Below the pieces are notes generated by a model that was not told where the DNA came from, ran no database searches, and saw nothing but the letters and a program-made list of their open reading frames with translations. A DNA stretch of 64,000 bases from Lepraria neglecta (lineage: Eukaryota > Ascomycota > Lecanoromycetes > Lecanorales > Stereocaulaceae). Every line of letters begins with the position of its first letter. The first letter of the stretch is position 1. The stretch spans positions 4,216,001-4,280,000 of the forward strand of contig CM065653.1 in NCBI GenBank assembly GCA_033220425.1. Reading direction: 5' to 3'. A program made the position numbers and the translations under genes. Positions 44,349 to 55,577 of this stretch are shown in pieces.

Positions 44349-45879
44349 ATGATACTCGCCGTCGCCTTTGGCTTTGCGACCGCCGCTTGCGCTGGAACCC
44401 TTAAGTTGCCTGTCAAACATGAGAAGTTCCCAATCTCGGTCAGTCAGCTTTCAGAAGAATGTGGGCTTGTACTGACAAGATATCGTAGCAGCTGGAGCGC
44501 CAGACCAGCACGATTCAAGAACCTCTGAAGCACGACTCTTCCTCTGGGCCACGAGCTCGAGGAGGACGCAAGTTGAAGGTAGATATACAGCAGCTGTCAA
44601 ATCCCAAGACTACTGTCTCTGTCTGTCATATGACTTTGTGCCCAGTTCTTCTGTTTCGATAGAGCTTTTTAAATGTGTTCTACAAAACAAACATTACCAT
44701 CGGGGACCCTCCACAGCTTTTCAACGTCGCTGTGGACACGTCGGCAGACAACTTATTCGTTCCATCAGCAACTTGCCTTTACGACGTGTGCGACCCGCGT
44801 CAGATATCTCATCCTTATATCAATACGTTGTCTTCAACCTACAAGCCAGAAGGCGGCCTCGCCCGTTCCAATTGGGCTGCTGTGAACTACGACGGCTTGT
44901 GGTCCCGAGATACTGTCCACATTGGGACCTTAATGTTACGCATCATGTCTTTGAAGAATGGCAATCTGCTTTATGCGTCGGCTTTGGCTGTGTTCCAGTT
45001 GGCTACGACGGCGCACTCGGCCTTTCACCACCTTGGAAGAGCTGGCGTCTGGAGAAACCGAATGTGCTCTCCACGCTGTTATCACAGAAATCCCTGGACG
45101 CGTCTATCGTTTCACTCAAGCTTCCTATTGAGGAATGCGGAGAGGGTGAACTGCTTTTCGGCGCCACAAACCCTAAACTCAACAGCTCGAGCTTTGTCAA
45201 TCTCCCTGTTGTGAATATGACCTCTAGCCCGTATTTCGCAGATTCCTAGACGGTATCCGTCGAGCACATCTTTTTCGCTTCGCCCCACACGCTACACCTG
45301 TCTCTACCATCCCCGGCCTACGCCTTGCTCGACAGCGCCTGGCCCTACCTCATCTTACCTACAGAGCTAGCTCGCAACATGACCGCTGCAATTGGAGCTC
45401 AGCCAGGTCCATACTGGTTCTACAATATCCCGTGCGAGCGTCGCCAAGAGCTGCCGTTGCTCACTTTTACTCTCGACGGACACAATTTTAGCATTTCGGC
45501 TTTTGAGTATACGATTGAGATGGATGACCCAATTCCTCACATGGTACGCATATGCATCACGATGTTCATGGAGTCTGGTGATTTCGGCCTTGGAAACGAT
45601 AGGAATGTCATCATGCTTGGGAATTCGTTTCTGAGGGGGTTCTATAGTTCTTGGAATTTCGAAGAGAAGGAAGTTGGCTGTAAGTCGATGCATGACTGTT
45701 ATAGTGAGAAAATCGAAAGGCTAATTGGAGATCTAAGTGGCAAAATTGGCGTAGGTCAAGTCTGTAGAAAGTGGATGGAGTGGAGACGGCATGATTGCTC
45801 CGAGCACAAGTGTATTTTCGATATAGCATCCGCCAGGACTGATTTATACCATTTACAGTTTTATCCAGAAAGGCCATAA
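44349..45879 (+). pseudogene. Decayed aspartic-protease-like (pepsin A1 fold) gene
   Basis: A signal peptide (MILAVAFGFATAACAG) and a small first exon lead to the fold's start, FYKTNITIGDPPQLFNVAVD, then TSADNLFVPSATC and STYKPEGG. In the middle, GCVPVGYDGALGLSPPWKS, and later FFASPHTLHLSLPSPAYALL with DSAWPYLILP, continue the fold. The N-lobe text passes from one frame to another near 44930, and a TAG sits after YFADS (about 45247) where a Trp is expected (SWTVSVEHI-type text). The active-site loops read D-T-S-A and D-S-A-W instead of DTGS and D(S/T)GT. So it was probably already a non-catalytic paralogue before decay. The family otherwise includes secreted pepsins and yapsins. Confidence 0.6.
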
Positions 45880-46471
45880 TTAGCTCTGTTAATGCCACTT
45901 ATGCTGATCCCCTTGAGCACCAAACTCGCAGATCTTCCAGCACCACATACAGATACTCCCTGGCTATGCACTCCCCACTCCTATCACATCATGTCAAAAT
46001 GCCCAACTCTATCAACCGGGATTCCTTTCATTAACCAAGACATCATGACTATGGTCCGTTGATGTCTCTATATGGCTAGTCTGATGGGCGTTTCTTGGTA
46101 GGATGAGTAGTCTGCAAGCCAAGATGCCTCGAATTTTTGAGAATCAACTCATGAACGACCTCTCTTATGAGCCTTCAGCCACACCAACGAAGCTCCCTTT
46201 GCAACTGAATACGACGTGAGCGAACTTCTGTACGGTGGCATATCTACCGACCTAGGGTATCTTCACAATCCCTTTCCTGTAAGTGCAGTGGCCTCCCACG
46301 AGCCTCAAATCCACTTTAACCGTTAACGTCGATTGTCTTTTGTAGGTCCGCATGCTTGACATTTTCCTTGATCTGCCTGGCCATTTGGTGGTCGACCAGT
46401 AATGCCGACATCAGCTCCCAGGGTATACCGAAAGGGGCTTTCCAAAATGGTCTTCTGAGCCTCGGTCTTTT
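45880..46471. other. Convergent intergenic stretch
   Basis: Lies between the protease-like pseudogene and the stop of the HeLo-like/ubiquitin-like gene. No domain recognised. Confidence 0.4.
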
Positions 46472-47857
46472 TTAGTTGTGGGTCGTGTACTCAGATAATG
46501 CTACTTTATGGTAAGTGTACGTGTAGACAGAATCTCTGACCAGCGTGTAGATTGTATCTCCGCTCTCGATACCCAACTCCGAGACGGTCACTTCGCTGTC
46601 TAGCACTTCACCATTCCAGATCAAGGCTAGCAGCTCAGCATCGCGGTTCCTTTCGCAATATTGCTCCATTACGTCCCAGACTCTACTACCAGGATCGACG
46701 ATAACCTCGTGGCCCGGGTAGCGATCGCTCGCAATAGAGATCTTGAGAAACCTATCTGACCTGAAAGAAAAGCAATCCAAGGTGGAATTGTGAGGAATTC
46801 CATGGAATTGTAATGATTGGTCGCCTTCTAGAATTCGCTTATAGAGTAAGTCGAATTCCGCATTTGGGAACCCTATTTTTGCGCGCACGACAACTTTGAC
46901 ATCGTTAATACTATGGCTCGGATCCACCTGGAGTACCATGGTCTTGAACAAGGCAATGTTGCGGATAAAAATCTGAGTGCATAGGGCAGTGTCTTCGCGC
47001 ATCGTGCGGTTCGTATGAATGTCCGTGTTAGTAGGTTGAGACACCAGTGCCGTGTAGTATCTTGAGGTCAGAATACTATTCGTAGCGTCAAAGGAGCTGA
47101 CTTGAAAGCTTGGTGTGACTGCTAGGATTGAATCGGAGCTGCTTGATGCTCCATTGTCCAGGTAATTTCTGAGACTGAAGCTGTAGTCGACCGTGACTTT
47201 GGCTCGCTCTATGTCTACGTGAGGACGTGGACCGGGTATTTGAGCAGCTTTCACATCTTCCAATTCTTGCAGGACAGCTGGCATTCTCTCGTCAAATTGC
47301 CGAACCAGGGTCGCCATATCTGATTTGATACGGCTGGTTGTATAATTGATGGATTGCGTGTGATGACTTTCGATAGTCAGCTATTAGATAGCCCTTGGTG
47401 CCTGTGTTGGGAGTACATACTAATTTGCCATAGAGATCGCCACGTTTAGAGTAGCCTTGCAAGTTGCCAAGCTCAGCCTAACGTCGCTAATCTCCTTCTC
47501 TTTGAAAGTCCATTTGGCACGATGCCAAGCTCTGACTCCAGTCTTTTCGTGGGGCGTCCGATATTCAGAAACCATCAAGCTGAGCTCTTTAAATACTTTC
47601 AGGCAGGTGTTGAGAGCTTGAGATACGTTCTCCGATATGGCTAGCTCGCTGATTCCAGAGTCGCATTCTTGATCGTTTAGTAGAGACTGTAGAATCCCGA
47701 GGCCAGAGTATACGTCCTCCAGATCTTTGCCAATTTTCCTTATTTGACTTGGAGCGTTACTAATACCGTCCAGGGTGTCCGTTAACTTCTGACAAGACGA
47801 ATATACGGTAGAAACCAGGGTGGTGATCCCTGAGGCAAGTCCAACAACTTCTGCCAT
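46472..47857 (-). CDS. HeLo-like N-terminal domain fused to ubiquitin-like domains
   Basis: Two exons in phase: 47857-47421 and 47333-46472 (intron 86 nt), about 432 aa. Exon 1 begins MAEVVGLASGITTLVSTVYSSCQKL and is predicted all-helical. This is the typical opening of fungal HeLo-like/STAND N-terminal domains (compare MAEVVGLVASIxxL in many fungal NLR-type proteins). Exon 2 begins with DMATLVRQFDERMPAVLQEL. About residues 260-340 (KTMVLQVDPSHSINDVKVVV, PNAEFDLLYKRILEGDQSLQ) and 345-415 (DVMEQYCERNR, VTVSELGIESGDTIYTLV) resemble two ubiquitin-like folds. Such membrane-targeting helical domains take part in fungal cell-death signalling; the ubiquitin-like part could be a protein-interaction module. 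The function is not known to me. Confidence 0.65.
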
Positions 47858-49552
47858 TTTTGGGTAGGTCTTCAGCCTTGTTCAAAATTTGATTTGAAAT
47901 CAAAGCAGCGACGAGCAAGGTTTGAAGGCGCTTTACTTGCTCTTTGAACTCTGTCAGAACATCGAATGCATTTGGTGCATTTGGTGCAGAGGGTTGCGTG
48001 ATTGGAGAGAGTAATGGAGAGTTTTAGAATTTGCTAAAACCTTGGTTCGAACCATTATTCCATATGAGGCATCCTGCGTGCGCTATCATGCAGTGTGAGT
48101 TGTCGGCCCTTCATACTGCAAAAGCGGTTCTGAGAGCATCAACATTCTTTTTCAAGAGTCTTTCCACCTCCAACTTGGGCTTTTTGCTGCTCTGCATCTG
48201 CGCTACAGGCAGCCCCCTCCAGGCCTGTTTCAGGCTCTTGAAGTAAATCTTTAGATTTATGGTTCTCAATCTTCATAAGGTTTAGCCATGTATTCTGCTC
48301 CGGTATGCGTTAAGTGTTGACGTCGTGCGCCTCGCCAAGCTCAGTCTTCCAGGGTTTCAGCTGCTTGATTGTCTCATGTTGAGCGTGACTAGGGAGATGT
48401 GAGCTCTAAAAACCTATTTTGTTTCGGGATTGTGAATCTATATTCTGATGTATTGCTGATGAGTCAAAAGGAAGGACGACAAAGCCAGGGGGTTAGGAAA
48501 ATGATAAGTGTTGAAATTATTGCGGAGCGGGAGAAGGAGGTGCAGAATGCCCACCAGTGGTCCCAAAAGCTTATCATCCTTCCACGAAGTATTGGAAGCA
48601 CTTACCACATAGATTATCCCTAAGCCGACCCAACACACCTGGAACCGAAACACACTTATATAAGTTGAGCCCTAGGACATATATCGACACTCAAGCTACT
48701 ATGAAGGGTCTCAAGCTCCTCCCTAGCACCCTCTTCGCGTGAAGATCAAAGAGTTCAATTACCTGAGAGCGAAAGATCTACGGTCCCTGCCGAATACTAT
48801 CCTCGCTATCCCCCGAACAGATGAGCGCTGGTTCTAACATCAAAATGCTCCTATCGTTCTGATTGAAGAGGAGTTGGAGACATGGCTTTGCCTTGAAATA
48901 TTTGAACTAAGATATCAATATTTCGCGCATAGAGTCCTTTTAATACTTGGCGCTCTGCCAGATTAGTAATAATACAACCTGACATGCCGTGGTGGCCGTA
49001 AACGTGAAGCACGACCCTTTCAATACGCCCAGAAGACAATTCACTCCCAAACATTGAAATTGACGGTGGCTCAAAGAGCGGAACTCCTGACATTGATCCA
49101 GAAGCTTCTCCCTGTTCTCCTTGCGATCAATTACAGATCAACTACAGTGTCAGGGTTGCAGCCTTGAAAATTGCTCTGCCGCCTACCCAATTCGGCGGAC
49201 TTCTGAAAATGTGCATTGAAACTACTCTTTGAATTCCTGAAAACGGCCTCAAATCATGCTTCGTCATCTCCATTCGCTCAGACTGCGAGCCATTGACACA
49301 AAGAATTAACTTTATTGAACACTTTCCAACAGAAATATTCGTCTGAGGGAGCCTCATTCTGACTTTTTGCAAGGCTTTTTTGGGTTGAGAACTTCGGTCA
49401 TTCAAGTAACCTTCAGCGAATATGGTAACCTTGACGTAGGGTTCTCTGTGGCGACGTTATGTAACTCTATAGGAGGCCAGTGAAGATCGAGTAATCTCGA
49501 GACAACAAATTTGTTCGATCCGGATTCTTTCCATCATATTCATGAATCCTCT
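47858..49552. other. Intergenic, nothing convincing
   Basis: About 1.7 kb with only short frames. A minus-strand frame at 49142-49405 has no recognisable domain. The tandem word gcatttggt near 47970 is minor. Part of this may be remains of unrecognised genes. Confidence 0.4.
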
Positions 49553-50822
49553 TCACAGCTCTGCCTCTGCGGTAGTGCCAACTTTCTTATAGTCTCTCCA
49601 CCTATCTTGCATCACCATCTTTGGCGTACTGAAATCTATATCACTCAGTACCCTCCAGACCCGTCTCCGATTACGCAAGCCCAGGGGCGTATCTGCGAAG
49701 GGATCATTAGGTCCAAAGCATCTTCTTGGGTCAGCTGCCTCACTAAGAGTTCCCAGTCCCACAAAATACGCTTGCCGGAATGATCCCAAATGTTGTCTGC
49801 TTAGTTCAGCTGCGTCTCGTTGACATCCCAGAGCCATGGTATGCTCGTGGAAGACTTCAGAAGTCCAAGCCAGAAGTGGGAGTCGTATGCTCGAGAGCAG
49901 TGGAACGAAGGATTGTTGATTTGTTTTAGTTCTTGCTGAATCATTAGATGCAGTTCGTCTGGAAGGCGGTTGAGATGTTTAACCAATTTGCCATATGGTG
50001 ATTGCACAGCAAGTACGTATGCTGGATTGATAATCGTTAAAGGTGCGAAAGGAGCAATAGGGTGGCCTCAGGTAATTCTTCATATGGGTCGGCTTCGAGC
50101 CCCTGACTTTGTGTTAATACTTGTGATCATCGAAATGATGGCACATGGAAGCTAAATGCAGCCCCCTGTTTCCAAGCAGTTCTCCCAGTGATTACGTTGC
50201 CACTGTGCAGCACCATAATACCCATATGGCCAACTCAAGTGGTTAATGTTCCCTTTCAAGCGGTCGATCTTGTGTCGAGCTTCCAGCGCTGCACATAGCT
50301 GACATAGTTCTGATCCTTTCCCGTTCAGCAGCGATCTATTTTCTGTCAAAGCGACATTCCGGTCATTTTTGAGAAAATTCCTAGAGACTAGTGTGCGTGA
50401 AGTATGGACGCAGTAAACAGTGGTCGGCGTAAGGCTCCTCCAGTCTAAAGCCGTCGACATCGTCGGTCCAGTTGTTGCTTTTAAGGTGAAAGTGGTCGTC
50501 TTCACACCCACCACTTTGGCACGACCCATCAGCTTAATAATGTACTTGTAGTGTTGGCAGCCATTAGTAGGGTTTCGGTGTTGAATTTAATCGGTGACGG
50601 TCTCCCCACCGTGGGTATAACAGGCTGAATTGTCGTCATCACACGTGTGCATCTGCATGTCGCATATCTCATACATCCAGTCAGGGACTTCGGGATCCTA
50701 TAAGCATTGATCAGCAAGCCGTGCACAGCTGAAGAATCGACAGAAGTTACCTGATCCCTGGATGTCGAGCTACAAGGGCCACCACAGACCATGCAGTAGA
50801 TAACAGGTCTCAGATACGCCAT
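49553..50822 (-). pseudogene. Degenerate copy A of a fungal family with N-terminal CxxC segment and F-box-like helix
   Basis: The start MAYLRPVIYCMVCGGPCSST has the C-x-x-C-G-G motif seen also in copy B at 53016. Downstream pieces on the same strand are LSWPYGYYGAAQWQRNHWEN, then LVKHLNRLPDELHLMIQQEL (F-box-like), then SHFWLGLLKSSTSIPWLWDV, and finally FADTPLGLRNRRRVWRVLSD. These are in shifting frames with stops between them; for example, the frame ends after ETQLN and the last block lies in another frame. The blocks occur in the same order in copy B. I recognise the general family (YCxICGGP start, W-rich middle) from many ascomycetes without a known function. Confidence 0.5.
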
Positions 50823-51252
50823 AGTATGCTAAGAGTGCTAGGATTATCCGAGGTGATGTGAAGAGAAAGCGAAAATTTAGCCTTGGAAGTTATATCACGC
50901 ATCTCGGGAATCGAATGGCGTAGTAGGTATCTACTAGCTCGAACTTTGTGTCTAGGAATATCTGTCGTCTTGTGCGACATTAGTGTCTTCGAGTCTGGCC
51001 CATATTCACTTTACTGGGGTCGATTCCAGCGCGAAGTGGAGAATGTAATACGCACAGCCCCGTTACAGTAGGTTTGTGGCTGACGAATTAGGAAGGACTG
51101 AATTGCACTCAAGGTTGGGATGCAACATGTTCCTAAGGCTATCGCTAAGATTTAGCATCTATGAAAAACTATGAACTTCTGCCTCCATCAACATCACGCA
51201 AGAACAGGTGTTTTGCCTGGCAACTGTAAACATTCACGACTGTTGCTTGTCA
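50823..51252. other. Spacer between the two degenerate paralogues
   Basis: About 430 bp without recognised coding content; it would hold the promoter of copy A and the 3' flank of copy B. Confidence 0.4.
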
Positions 51253-53016
51253 TTAAAGATAGCATAAATCTTGCCCTAGTTGACTGGCTTGACTAGGACA
51301 CTCACTCCCCTCTTCCGTGTACTTTTTCCAACCACTCTCCATATCCTTCGCAGCTCCCTTAAAATCCATGTCGCTCAAGTACCGCCAGATTCTCCATCGA
51401 TTACGAAGTCCGAGTGGTGCGTCGGCGAAAGCGCCACTGGGTTCGAATGCATCCGGCAGCTCTCGCAGCCGGATTAGAAGCTCCCAGTCCCAGACGACGG
51501 GCTGACCCTTGTGTTTGGTCTTGTCTGCCTTTCGGCATTCAGCTAGGTCGAGCTCATGCAACCATGGGAGGACTTCGTCCTCGTGGAGAAGGTCAAGCCA
51601 AGCTTGTGAGATATAGGTACTGGAGCACTCGGGTGCAGGATCTATGAAAGGTGATAATCACTCGTACACCATTTGCTTCAGCTCATTAGCTAGGGAGGTC
51701 ACTCGCTGGGCGAGAAGCCCGTAGGTCGGCGCAGGAGTTGTTGCATTGTCGGGCATTAGCTGGAGGTGTGAGAGGATGAATGACGTGACTCTAGCATTCT
51801 CTTCGTTGGGCTCGGCTTCGAACACCTGCACAATAACATGCAAGGCTGTTGATGGTCTCGGTGGTCTGGTTTCAAACGCAAACCGGACCAACTACGAGGT
51901 TTAATTGGTAGGTGGTCTGGTTTAAAAGTCAAACCGTCTAAACCATTAAAACCAGTAGTCACTAATGGTTTAAATGGTTTAAGGGCGGGGACATTAGAAA
52001 GGAGCCGCATCTCACCAAGTTAAAAAAATTGAGTGTTTGGTAAAAATCTCGGTTCAGGCCTGCAATTCTGCGGGTGAACCCCGGGTATAGGGCTAGGGCT
52101 AATAACCTCTTTAGGCAACTCGCTAACCCGATATAGCTGAAAATCTATACCTCCAGGCCTTGGCGGGTGGTTTCAACCACCAACCATATAAGTCAGACCG
52201 TCTAAACCGGACCATTTAAATCCCAAACCGGACCAACTACGAGGGTCAAAAAGGTAAACCAACCACCTAAACCGCCAAGAAGTTAATTAGTTGGTTAACC
52301 ATCAAGAGCGTTGATAACATGCTTAGTCAACGAAGTCGAATTGAGAGCACGGCTCGATAAATGACACCTCCGACTCAGGACAACGCATCCACTTCGTACC
52401 TTGAAACTCGCCAGCACCGTAGTAATTGTTCGGCCAATCCAGATGATTATCGATCCCAACCGCTCGGTCTATAGGGAAGCGGGCTTTGAAAACTTGGTAC
52501 AGACGACCATCGCCTCTCAGAAATTGACCACGGACCTCGCGATGACTGTCTTCGTCAAACGTGTTGATGAAATCTAACGCAACGTTTCGACACGCCCAAT
52601 GCTGATAGAATGCGAAGCGTGTGTCGTCCACGTTTATGTCGCTGAGTTGCAAGTCAAGCCTATCACAATCGTCAAATCCAAGATTCAGGTCTTCCAGGTC
52701 GACAGCACAGCTAAGAATCAATGTCAGTGTTGAGCTAGCCTTAAGAGGTCCTAATAGTAATTGTAACACAACTTGTGTTAACGTACCCACTCGTAGTGGA
52801 TCCCATGTCGTCACCGTACTCTTCGCCATCCTAATCAGAGCTGCCAAGGAATTTGATATAGGATGACTCGTAGAGCCATTTGGGCATCGAATACCCCTCT
52901 AGCATTGGACTTAAAAATGGGAGGCGATACCCTTCCTCGCGAAACAGTCCACCACAGATGCAACAGTAAGCATCTTGATAGGTCGTCTTGTCCATGGTGT
53001 CGATGTTGATGTTCAA
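51253..53016 (-). pseudogene. Degenerate copy B of the same family, with a hAT-like insertion
   Basis: It begins with MNINIDTMDKTTYQDAYCCI and CGG, followed by a middle exon (about 52715-52323) with DFINTFDEDSHREVRGQFLR and DNHLDWPNNYYGAGEFQGTK, ending in a stop (QFDFVD). After the inserted element (51841-52313) the family text resumes: VTSLANELKQMVYE, a stop at about 51660-51658, then the same frame continues AWLDLLHEDEVLPWLHELDL and FADAPLGLRNRWRIWRYLSD. The order LPxEL helix, WLxLL, FADxPLGLRNRxRxWRxLSD equals that of copy A, so the two are tandem duplicates. The stop at the junction (TAA near 52323) precedes the element, so the insertion may lie in a former intron or between a true stop and a decayed tail. 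Exon limits are approximate. Confidence 0.5.
51841..52313. mobile_element. hAT-like non-autonomous element (MITE), 473 bp
   Basis: An 8-bp direct repeat ATAACATG flanks the element (51833-51840 and 52314-52321). The ends are inverted repeats: left CAAGGCTGTTGATGGT, right (reverse complement) CAACGCTCTTGATGGT, matching at 13-14 of 16 positions. Eight-bp target duplications and CAxxG-type ends are hallmarks of hAT transposons. The interior has no coding capacity and is full of short motifs of the kind ggtctggtttnnaaa and aaaccggaccaactacgag, the latter in direct copies near 51879 and 52225, and many form small hairpins. The perfect target duplication suggests a recent insertion. It depends on an unseen autonomous relative for mobility. 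Confidence 0.8.
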
Positions 53017-53329
53017 AGGCCACAGGAACAGAGATGCAAAAACAGTATCGCTTGAGATGCTGATAGAGGGTCGATGTGCCGAGACAAGGTTGGTAGAAAG
53101 CTGGGCAGTCGCTTGTTGAAAGGAGCGAGTAGCTGTGATAGTCGAATCGGTGAGACTAGGGTGTCGAGATCATGGATTAGGGAGTAAAGAACGAGGTGTA
53201 TGCTCCTTGTCTAGAGATTCTATGGAAGGCTTGAAGGATTCTCTGTCTGGGGAAGAAATGGTGTTGTTGTTCAGTAAAGTGGAAAAGGGGAGTTGCAGTC
53301 CGGCTTTATATTCATATAGTAGTCTGTGC
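53017..53329. other. Intergenic spacer
   Basis: Promoter region of copy B and 3' flank of the small gene at 53330; nothing recognised. Confidence 0.4.
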
Positions 53330-53684
53330 CTAGTCCATCTCGCTCACCCCTTTATTCGCTATCTGCTCATTCTTCCGCACGGCTTCCGTGTCTCCGCTTG
53401 CCAAATCGAGGGCCGCGTTGGCGTTGCCGCGTATTGCTTCGCCGATTCCCTAGAGAAGTTAGTCGATAGTCATTGCAGAGGGATGTGGTGTCGCGTACAT
53501 GGATGGCCCTCACGGCTGATTTGGCCTTGTTGGCGACGTCCGCTCCGGCGTGGGCTCCTGCGGAGTCACCTGTAGTGGTGCTCAGGACGATACTATCTAT
53601 CGATGCCATTTTCGCGTCTTCTTGGTTCAAATCACGGGTTAACTTGTTCCTGAAGTGAGGGTCGGTGGTTGGAGAAGCTGGCAT
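53330..53684 (-). CDS. Small soluble conserved fungal protein
   Basis: Two exons in phase: 53684-53499 and 53449-53330 (intron 49 nt, GTACGC...CTAG), about 101 aa. It starts MPASPTTDPHFRNKLTRDLN; the second exon gives GIGEAIRGNANAALDLASGD and ends NEQIANKGVSEMD. The pattern G-x-G-E-A-x-R-G-N with a later N-x-x-I-A-x-x-G recurs in small hydrophilic ascomycete proteins of unknown function that I associate with stress or dormancy, though that link is weak. No signal peptide or membrane helix. Start chosen because it is the only ATG giving the conserved N-terminus; a second ATG lies at residue 26. Confidence 0.65.
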
Positions 53685-54186
53685 GTCAAGGAGGCCGGAT
53701 GAGAACGGCTTTGAGCCTTTTTGACATCATCTGAGCTTGTAGCATCACCATGACGTCAGAGCTTGTTGAATAGTCAAGTGAAGAATTGCGAAGCCTGAGC
53801 GCTCGCATATCCGAGTTGCCTTTTGAATTGGCGGGATGGCCTGCGAGACAAAGAATGTTGGTGGCAGGGTTCGCACCCCCTAAGGATCGCTAAGCAACGG
53901 GGCCATTACTGCTGCTTGGGACTAGAATACTAGTCCGAGTTTAGCTCTTGCTATGTCCCCAATTGAAGCTTCATTAGGTCTATGCATTTGTGGACTGAGC
54001 GGAGGATGACGCTGATAAGCTTGCTATTCTTGTCTAGCTCCGTTACTCCTAGGCGTACAATAGAGACGACGGCCTTTGAAAACTCAGCTTTTTCGGACAC
54101 GATCTTGACAGTCTTCTCAGACTTTGCTGCGAAGTCAGTCGCGTAGCCACCTGGTGACCAGTTTACGGTATTTTCTGTCCCAGAAA
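53685..54186. other. Intergenic, nothing convincing
   Basis: Lies between the start of the small gene and the stop of the rhodopsin-like gene. An 80-codon minus frame (53951-54193) does not join the upstream gene in phase through any junction I tried. Confidence 0.4.
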
Positions 54187-55577
54187 CTAACACTTGCTGT
54201 ATCTCTCATTATTGCTAGGCGTGTCGGGATAGCAGAAATTCTGGACAGCGGCCTGCGGCATTCGAGTGCCTTTTTTGTATGAGTCTGACGACATAGCCAC
54301 GTCTCGCGTGACATAGATGGTGTTTAGGGGTACTATATACTCCGCTGAGCCCTGCGAAGAAGGAAGAGTGCGGTGGCGGCTGGTGCTGGTCGAAGAATAG
54401 AAGCTTTTATTTCCCCACCATTTTTTCATCTTTAGAGACCGGAAGGGATATAGCAGATTACCGGTCCGAGAGGACGAGGTCCCACTTTTTTTATTATTGG
54501 CTGATTGTTCAGACTTGACGAAGAGCTGGCGGAAAGAGGCGAGGCAGGCGACTATTATGGCTGCAAGGGCACGGTCTCTGTTAGAAAGTAATTATGCTGA
54601 CCATGGCTGACAAGACTTACAGACTGCCATCTCAATGTTGCTCCACATGAAAAGCCAGGTGATGTCGGCCTGTGTCTTGCGAGAAGAAACCACTGCAACT
54701 CGTACTATCGAGAAGATGATGACGATGATCGTAAGAGAGAAAACTCCAATAAGAGCGAGCTTATTTCTCCATGATATCTTCACATTCCACAGCATTAAGA
54801 TAGGAATAGTGATGACTGAATGCGTGTTAGTCAAATTAGACCTATTCGAGGGATTGACAGGACTCACTCATTACGTCCGTGATCACATCAGCAGCACAAT
54901 TGTAATACAGAGTGATTCTTTGGAACTGTATCTGGTTTGGGTCGGAACAATGACCTGCTGTAGGTGAGTATTGTGCTGTAGGGTGGTTTTCATGAAGGCT
55001 GCCTACTCAAGATGTACTCGAGAGAATCCAGGAGACAGGGGTATTGAATGTCACCAATACATGTGGCCCATGTGGCAATTGTGAAACCCAAAACGAACCA
55101 CCACCATATTTTCTGGCCTCTGACTTTTTGGCCTAGCCTGTGGAAATATACAAGGACCGAGATCTTTACTGTCCACAAGCTGGTGTAGAACAAAAAGATG
55201 GTAGCCACCTCAGTGTGTAGTAGTATTCTCTCGGCAGCGAGGACCGGGGGTGTTGGCTCAATTCGTCCAGTGGAAAGAGAATATTGAGTGTACATGGCAG
55301 TTTGCTGCGTTTGCCAAATGACTGAACTTGCCAAAAGCATGATCCAGGCACTGCCGATCAAGACATCGTCTGCGTAGATCCTGTTGAAGTATTTGACACG
55401 GACCGAGATGCGAAAGATGAGGAAGCAGAGCGAGAGTGCTGTTCCTCCCCACAAGATACCCTAGCCAGGGATAACGTTAATGACCGCAGCCTATCACACG
55501 GACATAGACTGGAAACGTACGACGAAAGTTTGTCTATCGACTCTCGGTTTGACCGAGACCGGTTTGGGGGAAGCCAT
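54187..55577 (-). CDS. Fungal rhodopsin-domain (PTH11-like) membrane protein, second copy
   Basis: Five exons fit in phase. Exon 1 codes MASPKPVSVKPRVDRQTFV, then GILWGGTALSLCFLIFRISV opens helix 1. Following signatures are YADDVLIGSAWIMLLASSVI, TEVATIFLFYTSLWTVKISV, YFHRLGQKVRGQKIWWWFVL, HCSDPNQIQFQRITLYYNCA, VITDVMIITIPILMLWNVKI, SRKTQADITWLFMWSNIEMA and IIVACLASFRQLFV, which is the full seven-helix order of the family. A Ser-rich cytoplasmic tail ends NNERYSKC. The C-S-D-P loop and the D-x-x-W-x-x-xW-S-x-I-E helix are diagnostic. The paralogue at 32001 is only distantly similar. The ligand is unknown; the family includes Pth11-type sensors. Confidence 0.82.

Noticed and set aside
48399-48760. 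Short plus-strand frames, one starting MKGLKLLPSTLFA
   Set aside because: It ends after 13 residues of that start and nothing recognisable follows.
53951-54193. 80-codon minus frame after the second rhodopsin-like gene
   Set aside because: It overlaps the end of that gene by 7 nt and cannot be joined to it in phase; no recognisable domain.
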